A stretch of 64,000 nucleotides of DNA from positions 1-64,000 of the forward strand of contig NZ_BMSY01000009.1 of assembly GCF_014649395.1 (NCBI RefSeq), given 5' to 3'. The stretch comes from Streptomyces aureoverticillatus (lineage in GTDB: Bacteria; Actinomycetota; Actinomycetes; Streptomycetales; Streptomycetaceae). A program made the translations under genes and the position numbers. Shown piece after piece: positions 58,548 to 64,000 of this stretch (position 1 is its first letter; each line of letters begins with the position of its first letter). The notes under the pieces are model-generated. The model ran no database searches. It was given only the letters and a program-made list of their open reading frames with translations, and was not told the DNA's origin.

Positions 58548-59801
58548 ATGTCTGGAGCGTCGGATCACCCCGCGTCCGTTCCGTCCGCGTCCCTTCCGTC
58601 CGCCTACGCCGCGTGCGCGGACGCCCCGCCCGGGCCGGCCGTCACCTCCCCCGGTGACGTACTCGCCCTGCTGCGCGCGGGATCCGCGGCGACCCGGGCG
58701 GATCTCGCCCGGCTCACGGGGCTCGCGCGCTCGACGGTCTCGCAGCGGGTGGACGCGCTCATCGCGCACGGCTTCGTGACGGAGGAGGCCGACGGCAGCT
58801 CCACGGGCGGCCGCCCGCCGCGCAAGCTGCGGCTGCGTACCCGTGAACGCGCCGTCGCTGGCGTCGACTTGGGGGCGTCGCACTGCCGGGTCGCCCTGAT
58901 GGACATCGGCGGCGAGACCCTGGCCCTGCGCGAGGACCCGCTGTCGATCGCGGACGGCCCGCAGCCGGTGCTCCGGCACGTGGAACGCACCCTGCACGCG
59001 CTCCTCGACGAGTCCGGGCGCACACCGGCGACACTGCAGTCGATCGGCGTCGGCGTGCCCGGCCCCGTCGAGTTCTCCACCGGCCGCCCCGTCGACCCGC
59101 CCATCATGCCCGGGTGGCACCAGTACCCGATCCCGGAGTTCTTCGCCGACCGCTTCGGGGCGCGCGCGCTGGTCGACAACGACGTGAACGTGATGGCCCT
59201 CGCCGAGCAGCGCCGCGCGTTTCCGGACACCCGCTATCTCCTCTACATCAAGGTCGGCACGGGCATCGGCTGCGGCATCGTCGCGGACGGCCGCCTGCAC
59301 CGCGGCGCGCAGGGAAGCGCGGGCGACATCGGCCACATCCGTGTCGGAGACCTGGAGGAACCCTGCCGGTGCGGCAACTCCGGCTGCCTGGAGGCGGTCG
59401 CGGGCGGCGCGGCGCTGGCCCGCCGCCTCTCGGACCTCGGCCTGGAGGCGGCGTCGGGCAGCGATGTCGTACGCCTGGTGAAATCCGGCCACCGCGACGC
59501 CGTCCGCATGGTGCGCGAGGCGGGCCGCGCGGTGGGCGAGGTCCTGGCGGGCCTGGTGAACTTCTTCAACCCCGACACGGTGGTGGTCGGCGGCGCCCTG
59601 GCCGCGGTCCACGACCAGCTCCTGGCCGGCGTCCGCGAGGCGGTCTACCGCCGCTCGCACCCCCTGGCCACCCACGTCCTGCGCATCGAACCGAGCCGCA
59701 CCGGCGAGAACGCCGCAGCGGTCGGCGCGGCCATCCTGGCGGTGGAGCACGCGCTGTCACCGCGGGAGGTGGACCGGGTGGTGGCGGGGAGCGGGTACTG
59801 A
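58548..59801 (+). CDS. ROK-family transcriptional repressor
   Basis: 417 residues. N-terminal HTH (TRADLARLTGLARSTVSQRVDALIAHG), then the ROK domain: GVDLGASHCRVALMDIGG, VPGPVEFSTGRPV, VDNDVNVMALAE, KVGTGIGCGIVADG and the zinc site CRCGNSGCLEAVAGG. It should sense the sugar or its phosphate and repress the divergent operon. An ATG at 58548 was preferred over a GTG 9 nt earlier. Confidence 0.93.
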   Translation: MSGASDHPASVPSASLPSAYAACADAPPGPAVTSPGDVLALLRAGSAATRADLARLTGLARSTVSQRVDALIAHGFVTEEADGSSTGGRPPRKLRLRTRERAVAGVDLGASHCRVALMDIGGETLALREDPLSIADGPQPVLRHVERTLHALLDESGRTPATLQSIGVGVPGPVEFSTGRPVDPPIMPGWHQYPIPEFFADRFGARALVDNDVNVMALAEQRRAFPDTRYLLYIKVGTGIGCGIVADGRLHRGAQGSAGDIGHIRVGDLEEPCRCGNSGCLEAVAGGAALARRLSDLGLEAASGSDVVRLVKSGHRDAVRMVREAGRAVGEVLAGLVNFFNPDTVVVGGALAAVHDQLLAGVREAVYRRSHPLATHVLRIEPSRTGENAAAVGAAILAVEHALSPREVDRVVAGSGY

Positions 59802-59822
59802 GCGCGGACGCAAGGGCGTACG

Positions 59823-60254
59823 CTCCGGGACCGTCCGCGGCAGGCGTACTTCACCAACGCGGTCAAGCACTTCAAGTTCGCGCCCGTCACCGAAGGCCGC
59901 AAACGCCGTATCCACAAGGCGCCGAGTCTCGGGAAACTGACCGCCTGCCGCCCCTGGCTCGCCGCCGAGATCAAACGGGTGAACCCGGAACTGGTCGTCG
60001 TGCTCGGAGCGACAGCCGGTAAATCCCTGTTGGGCAGTTCCTTCAAAGCAAGCGAATCGCGGGGTGCTCTGCTCTCGCTGACACCGGGGACGGATTTGCC
60101 GCTGTCCACCGGGGAAACGAACGACGGTGACGACGACGGCCGCCGTCTGCTCGTCACCATGCACCCGTCGGCGGTTCTCCGTGCGAAGGACAGGGACGAG
60201 GCATTCGGAGGACTCGTGTCGGACCTGCGGGTGGCCTCCCGCTTTCTCGGCTGA
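59823..60254 (+). pseudogene. N-terminally truncated UdgX-type uracil-DNA glycosylase
   Basis: One open frame reads YFTNAVKHFKFAP, GRKRRIHKAPS (the KRRIH loop specific to UdgX, whose histidine bonds to uracil-DNA), LTACRPWLAAEI, LVVVLGATAGKSLLG and a final TMHPSAVLR. The N-terminal half, with the GExPG active-site motif, is absent: the frame joins directly to sequence next to the ROK stop. No good start codon precedes the conserved part; a GTG at 59979 would give only 91 residues. A gene fragment left by deletion is the best reading. Confidence 0.8.
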
Positions 60255-60433
60255 CCCGGGGCCGCCGACGGGGCATCGCGGCTGCCGGGCGTCGGCCGGG
60301 GTCGGGCATGTGAGGCATGTGGCGGGGTACTCGGGTGGCACACCCGCGCATCCAGCGGCACGATGACGAATACCTATTCCGAAGTTCTTTAGTACATGAC
60401 ACAAAGCCCTGCTCATTCATTCGGGAGGCATAA

Positions 60434-60835
60434 GTGGCCGGCCATATTTCGGGCGGGGGCGGGTACAACACTGACATGAGGACCATGGAGTGGGAACTTG
60501 CGGTCTCGCACGGCGCAGCCCTGCTGATGTGGATTGCCGGGCTTGCCGTGGTCGGGGTTCTTATCGGTGCCTTTATTTGGGGCCGCCGCATTCAAGCGCG
60601 GGAGGCCAGACGGCCGCGCCCGGAAGAACAGCCGCACCTGCCTGAGGGCGGCCCCGTCCGCGAGGTCCGGGAGTATCGGGAGCCGGACGAAGTGCCTCAC
60701 GACGGCGGTTGGCTCACCCCGCATGAGCTCAAAGAGGGCTATGGCGAATCGAGTACGCACCTCAGCCCTTCCCAGGACCCCGACGACCACAGGAAAGGCC
60801 GCGGCAGCAGCTTCGGCGGCGGCGGTCTGGGATAG
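60434..60835 (+). CDS. DUF6479-like small membrane protein
   Basis: 133 residues. One membrane helix (AALLMWIAGLAVVGVLIGAFIWG) followed by a charged cytoplasmic part with GGPVREVREYREPDEVPHDG and LTPHELKEGYG, the pattern of DUF6479 in Streptomyces. GTG start with GGGAGG 6 nt upstream. The region has lower GC than its surroundings. Function unknown. Confidence 0.75.
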   Translation: MAGHISGGGGYNTDMRTMEWELAVSHGAALLMWIAGLAVVGVLIGAFIWGRRIQAREARRPRPEEQPHLPEGGPVREVREYREPDEVPHDGGWLTPHELKEGYGESSTHLSPSQDPDDHRKGRGSSFGGGGLG

Positions 60836-60897
60836 CTCCGCGGACACGGCGGAGAGACACAAGGAACGCACGGACAGATACGAGGAGAGGGTCGCCC

Positions 60898-61224
60898 ATG
60901 CCCGCTGGGTCCAGCAAGAAGCGTGAACGCCAGTATGAGCACATCAAGGAAAGCGCGGAGGACCGCGGAGCGTCCACCAAGCGCGCGAAGGAAATCGCCG
61001 CCCGGACGGTCAACAAGGAACGCGCGCGGTCGGGCGAATCCAAGACCGCCAGCAAGACGTCGACGCGCGACAAGAAGTCCGCGTACGAGCGCGGCGGCGA
61101 ACGCTCGCACAGCGGCTCGCAGGGCCCCACCCGCGACCAGCTGTACGAGGAGGCCAAGAAGAAGAACATCGAAGGCCGCTCGTCGATGAACAAGAAGGAG
61201 CTCAAGCAGGCGCTCGGCCGCTGA
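60898..61224 (+). CDS. Small basic Rho_N/SAP-like protein
   Basis: 108 residues, strongly basic. The N-terminal part KKRERQYEHIKESAEDRGA and KRAKEIAARTVNKERAR is the pattern often labelled plasmid-stabilisation or stress protein; the C-terminal QLYEEAKKKNIEGRSSMNKK is a Rho_N-type helical motif. It may bind nucleic acid. GAGAGG lies upstream of the ATG. Possibly cotranscribed with DUF6479. Confidence 0.8.
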   Translation: MPAGSSKKRERQYEHIKESAEDRGASTKRAKEIAARTVNKERARSGESKTASKTSTRDKKSAYERGGERSHSGSQGPTRDQLYEEAKKKNIEGRSSMNKKELKQALGR

Positions 61225-61278
61225 GTGGGTACTCGTGCCGCCGCACAGCCCGCCGGCCCCAGCCAAGGACGGACCACC

Positions 61279-61692
61279 ATGACCGAGTACGAGCGTTCAC
61301 GCACGATGCCCGCGCAGCCCGAGCACGTCTTCGACCAGGCCGCCAATGTCGACCAACTGGACACCTGGCTGCCGGAGGCCCTGCACGTACGGGCCGGGGA
61401 CCTGCCCGCCGTGACCGTGCACGAGGACCGCACCGACGAGGACACATCCGCCCTGCTGCGCGCCCAGCGCGAGCAGATGCGGCTCGAATGGGGCACCCGC
61501 GACCAGGGCAGCTACACAGGCTGGCTCCAGGTCGCCGGCATGGACGGCGGAACCAGCGAGGTGACGGTGCACCTGTCCTTCTTCGACGAGAGCCACGACC
61601 CGGGCAAGGAGGCCGTGGACGCCGCGCTGGACACCAGCCTCCAGCGCCTGGAGGAGCAGGTGCGGCTGCGCGTCGACAACGCGGCCGGCTGA
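61279..61692 (+). CDS. SRPBCC-fold protein
   Basis: 137 residues. EYERSRTMPAQPEHVFDQAA is the first strand and helix of the START/SRPBCC fold, and EVTVHLSFFDES with LDTSLQRLEEQVRLRV is the end strand and long C-terminal helix. Members bind hydrophobic ligands. The ATG at 61279 follows AAGGACGG. Ligand unknown. Confidence 0.8.
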   Translation: MTEYERSRTMPAQPEHVFDQAANVDQLDTWLPEALHVRAGDLPAVTVHEDRTDEDTSALLRAQREQMRLEWGTRDQGSYTGWLQVAGMDGGTSEVTVHLSFFDESHDPGKEAVDAALDTSLQRLEEQVRLRVDNAAG

Positions 61693-61774
61693 GGCGGACG
61701 CCGCGGACGGCCCGCCGAGCGAGCCGTCCCGCGCAAGCTGCGCACCGGGCGCGCGCCCAGGGCCGAGTGAGCTG

Positions 61775-62332
61775 TCACCCGAGCGGGCCGAGCGCGTACT
61801 GGCCGCGGCCCTGCCAGTGGGAGCCGTCCCACACGATCAACTCGACGGCCCGCACCCGGCAGACCAGCGGCAACAGGGGGGCGAGTTCCCGCTCCAGCGC
61901 GTCGTACGCGGCTTCCTGCGTCTTAGGTCCCTCGCTGTTGGCGATGGTCAGATGCGGTGCGAGGCCGGCGCCGAAGATCCCCCGGTAGGGCACCGCCTCG
62001 GGCCAGCGCAGGGTGAGGTCCTTGGTGAGGGCCTGGACGGGGTCGTGCGGCCAGGGGTCGAGGTAGAGCACGCCCGGATAGCGGCCGAACTCGGCGAACG
62101 TCAGGGTGAAGGCCTCGTGCCCGGCGAAGAGCGCGCGGAGTTCGCGGCGCAGCGGGGCGTCGATGCGGCTCTCGTGCAGGAACGGGTAGAGCACGGTCAC
62201 ATGGGCGGGGAATCCGGCCCGGACCAGCGGGTCGGCTTCGGGAATCTTGATGGTGAGCGCCGTCGTACCGGGTGTGTCGCCCCATCCGTCCCCCCCGCCG
62301 GGCACGCGCACCTCAAGATCCTGATTCGACAT
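61775..62332 (-). CDS. 2H phosphoesterase (2'-5' RNA ligase-like)
   Basis: 185 residues. Two HxT motifs, His44-Val-Thr (FPAHVTVLYPF) and His127-Leu-Thr (APHLTIANSE), spaced 83 residues apart as in 2H phosphoesterases. These cleave or form 2',5' or cyclic phosphodiesters. It is divergent from arsM; its ATG lies 10 bp from the first operator-like repeat, so both genes may share control. Confidence 0.88.
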   Translation of the reverse strand: MSNQDLEVRVPGGGDGWGDTPGTTALTIKIPEADPLVRAGFPAHVTVLYPFLHESRIDAPLRRELRALFAGHEAFTLTFAEFGRYPGVLYLDPWPHDPVQALTKDLTLRWPEAVPYRGIFGAGLAPHLTIANSEGPKTQEAAYDALERELAPLLPLVCRVRAVELIVWDGSHWQGRGQYALGPLG

Positions 62333-62341
62333 TGCTCTATG

Positions 62342-62394
62342 TTGACAGGCTTCGATTCAGGGCGCAAGCTTGAATTGACAGGCATCGATACAGG
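62342..62394. promoter_or_regulatory. Two 20-bp direct repeats between the 2H gene and arsM
   Basis: TTGACAGGCWTCGATWCAGG occurs at 62342-62361 and 62375-62394, 18 of 20 bases identical, 33 bp apart (about three helical turns). CAAGCTTG lies between. Each copy has TTGACA and a TCGAT core like ArsR/SmtB operators. Two dimers bound on one face of DNA is the likely reading; no arsR is in the window. Confidence 0.65.
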
Positions 62395-62430
62395 TGGGCG
62401 TCCGCCCTTTCCGCCGGGAGCGCAGCAGCC

Positions 62431-63231
62431 ATGACCGACCAGTCCTCCGACCTCCGCGAAAGCGTCCGCCGAAACTACGCCGCAGCGGCCATCCAGGTGA
62501 CCGAAGGTGCCGCCGGCTGCTGTGGCAGCGACTGCGGCACCACCCCTCGTACGGCCGTCGACATCGACGAGAACTTCGGCTCCGCCCTCTACACCTCCAG
62601 CGACCGCGACTCCCTCCCCGCCGAAGCCGTCGCCGCCTCGCTGGGCTGCGGCAACCCCACCGCCGTCGCGGAGCTGCGCGAAGGCGAGCGGGTCCTCGAC
62701 CTCGGCTCCGGCGGCGGCATCGACGTGCTGCTGTCGGCCCGGCGGGTCGGCCCCACCGGCAAGGCGTACGGGCTCGACATGACCGACGAGATGCTCGCCC
62801 TCGCCCTGGCCAACCAGAAGAAGGCGGGCGCGACGAACGTCGAGTTCCTGAAGGGCACCATCGAGGCCGTCCCGCTGCCCGCTGCCACGATCGACGTCGT
62901 GATCTCCAACTGCGTCATCAATCTGTCGACCGACAAGCCCGCGGTGTTCGCGGAGGCGTTCCGCGTGCTGGTCCCCGGCGGCCGCGTCGGCGTGCTCGAC
63001 GTCGTCGCCGACGACGCGCTCTCCCCCGCGCAGCGGGCCGAGCGCGGTGACTACGTGGGCTGCATCGCCGGGGCGCTCTCCTTCTCCGAATACCGGCGGG
63101 GCCTCGAAGCCGCCGGGTTCACCGATGTCGAGATCACCCCCACGCACGCCGTCGCCGACGGAATGCACTCGGCCGTCGTACGCGCGACGAAGCCCGCCGC
63201 CGCCTCCGGCGCCCCCGCCACCGACGCGTAG
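62431..63231 (+). CDS. arsM: Arsenite S-adenosylmethionine methyltransferase
   Basis: 266 residues. SAM site VLDLGSGGGIDVLLS (88-102). Arsenic-binding cysteines: Cys73 (GCGNP), Cys161 (SNCVINLS) and Cys211 (GCIAGAL), matching the conserved trio of ArsM; CCGSDC (30-35) supplies more. It methylates trivalent arsenic to methylated and volatile forms. The upstream repeats suggest arsenite induction. Ends in a hairpin terminator. Confidence 0.95.
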   Translation: MTDQSSDLRESVRRNYAAAAIQVTEGAAGCCGSDCGTTPRTAVDIDENFGSALYTSSDRDSLPAEAVAASLGCGNPTAVAELREGERVLDLGSGGGIDVLLSARRVGPTGKAYGLDMTDEMLALALANQKKAGATNVEFLKGTIEAVPLPAATIDVVISNCVINLSTDKPAVFAEAFRVLVPGGRVGVLDVVADDALSPAQRAERGDYVGCIAGALSFSEYRRGLEAAGFTDVEITPTHAVADGMHSAVVRATKPAAASGAPATDA

Positions 63232-63253
63232 TCGTCGGCACATCGCCCCCCGG

Positions 63254-63376
63254 TCATCCGCACCCCGCGCCCGAACGCGCGGGGTGCCGGCGTACCCGCG
63301 CATTGGTCCACGCCACTGACGCGCCGCAGGCGATGACACCGCCCGTGGCGAAAACCCGCCAGACCGGCGTTGACAT
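63254..63376 (-). CDS. Possible 40-residue membrane peptide
   Basis: ATG at 63376 with AGAAGGG 7 nt upstream, encoding one hydrophobic helix (VWRVFATGGVIACGASVAW) and a basic tail. The 3' end overlaps the arsM terminator hairpin, so the tail may be chance. Real only if the ribosome site is used; low confidence. Confidence 0.35.
   Translation of the reverse strand: MSTPVWRVFATGGVIACGASVAWTNARVRRHPARSGAGCG
63260..63287 (+). terminator. Hairpin terminator of arsM
   Basis: Perfect 11-bp arms GCACCCCGCGC/GCGCGGGGTGC, 6-nt loop, 28 bp after the arsM stop. Confidence 0.88.
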
Positions 63377-63496
63377 GGGAAATCCCTTCTCCTGGGCATG
63401 ATTGACGGATCGTCGGAGAGCCGGTACCACTGACGCACGCCCGGCCCCCGCACGCCCCAGCACGCTTCACCGGCCCGGAAGTCCCAGGAGGCTGTC

Positions 63497-64000
63497 TTGC
63501 GAGGATCCGTCACCGCCCCCGTCCCGCCCGCGCGCAGACGCACCGTGAGGGTGGCGGGCGCCCTCGCGTCGGCCGCCCTGCTGGTCCCGCTGATCGGCGC
63601 CGCGCCGTCGCCGTCCACCCCCGCAGCGCCGTCCGCGTCGACGTCGACCGGGCGGCTGCAGAGCGCCTTCGCCGCGGCCGCCGCCGAGTACGACGTGCCG
63701 CAGAGCGTGCTGCTCGGCGTCTCCTATCTGCAGTCCCGCTGGGACGCGCACGGCGGCGCCCCGAGCGTCACCGGGGGCTACGGCCCCATGCACCTCACCG
63801 ACGCCCGCACCGCCCTCGCCACCGCCCCGCACCACAGCCACGGCAAGGAGGACCCGCGCGGGGACACCTCACGGCGCACCCTGCTGCCGAAGGGCGAGCC
63901 ACCGACCGAGTCCGAACTACCCGCCCGTTTCAAGACGTTGAAGCGCGCGGCGAAGCTCAGCGGGCTGCCCGCTGAGCGGCTCCGCGAGGACCCGGCCGCC
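63497..64000 (+). CDS. Secreted N-acetylmuramoyl-L-alanine amidase-type protein, 5' part
   Basis: 168 codons, open to the right edge. TTG start with GGAGG 5 nt upstream. Signal peptide (RVAGALASAALLVPLIGAAP), then AFAAAAAEYDVPQSVLLGVSYLQSRWDAHGG and GGYGPMHLTDARTAL, the lytic-transglycosylase-like front domain that precedes amidase and SH3 domains in many Streptomyces cell-wall hydrolases; PARFKTLKRAAKLSGLP follows. The amidase domain itself would lie outside the window, so the name is inferred from this architecture. Confidence 0.8.
   Translation, partial: MRGSVTAPVPPARRRTVRVAGALASAALLVPLIGAAPSPSTPAAPSASTSTGRLQSAFAAAAAEYDVPQSVLLGVSYLQSRWDAHGGAPSVTGGYGPMHLTDARTALATAPHHSHGKEDPRGDTSRRTLLPKGEPPTESELPARFKTLKRAAKLSGLPAERLREDPAA

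Noticed and set aside
61700..61740. A 7-bp inverted repeat GGACGGC/GCCGTCC between the SRPBCC and 2H genes as a terminator
   Set aside because: Short stem with an 11-nt loop, weak compared with other hairpins here; not strong enough to list.
63254..63463. A 69-codon frame on the minus strand after arsM
   Set aside because: Only the last 40 codons have a ribosome site; the longer form has no start support. Kept as a low-confidence 40-aa ORF only.

Overview
The window is chromosomal DNA of a Streptomyces-type actinobacterium. The evidence is very high GC with the matching third-position bias, an SsgA-like cell-division protein, a mycothiol-dependent formaldehyde dehydrogenase, an NsdA/NsdB-like TPR regulator, a DtxR/DmdR-type iron box, and many GTG starts with ATGA/GTGA stop-start overlaps. 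No rRNA, tRNA, CRISPR array, integrase or insertion sequence was seen. Calls rest on reading motifs and context by eye; no database search was possible.

Left edge (1-2.6 kb): the last module of a non-ribosomal peptide synthetase (end of an A domain, carrier domain, thioesterase) translationally coupled to a cytochrome P450, closed by a strong terminator. This is the end of a biosynthetic cluster that continues outside the window. 2.6-16.7 kb: housekeeping and accessory genes. They include a lipoate-ligase-like protein, a secreted TNT-type NAD glycohydrolase with a small downstream partner, an ECF42-type sigma factor/DGPF pair with its own recognisable promoter, a ketopantoate reductase, an iron-box-controlled DUF2470 protein, the mscR/MBL formaldehyde pair, a FetB-like permease and a glutathione peroxidase. 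16.9-22.8 kb: three regulators and transporters, an acetyltransferase behind a 20-codon leader ORF with two competing hairpins, a D,D-carboxypeptidase and a Gfo/Idh/MocA oxidoreductase.

22.9-32.3 kb: an SsgA-like gene is divergent from an unusual 637-aa sigma factor that carries its own zinc-binding anti-sigma-like motif, hydrophobic segments and a long Pro/Thr tail. It is followed by a fused carboxyltransferase, LigB, and a MerR regulator divergent from a flavoprotein across a MerR-type promoter with a 19-bp spacer. Short tandem repeats and a deleted Ser/Thr kinase gene follow. 32.4-45.3 kb: an RCK_C/antiporter pair, two DHA2 exporters, a second-type porphobilinogen deaminase, an ABC exporter with its two-component system, and a PAS/SpoIIE phosphatase. 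45.4-49.3 kb: the Nsd-like regulator divergent from a phosphotransferase-fold gene, then a DUF4239 membrane protein.

49.3-59.8 kb: a six-gene sugar operon, divergent from a ROK repressor. It encodes a two-domain ABC ATPase, two permeases, a lipoprotein binding protein, a TIM-barrel isomerase and a large secreted ThuA/glucose-dehydrogenase/PKD/CBM protein; every junction but the last is a 4-nt overlap. 59.8-64 kb: a truncated UdgX-like gene, small stress-type genes, arsM with a duplicated 20-bp operator-like element, and the start of a secreted cell-wall amidase that runs off the right edge.

A theme across the window is short in-register tandem duplication (12-31 bp) at gene ends, several times overlapping stop or start codons.
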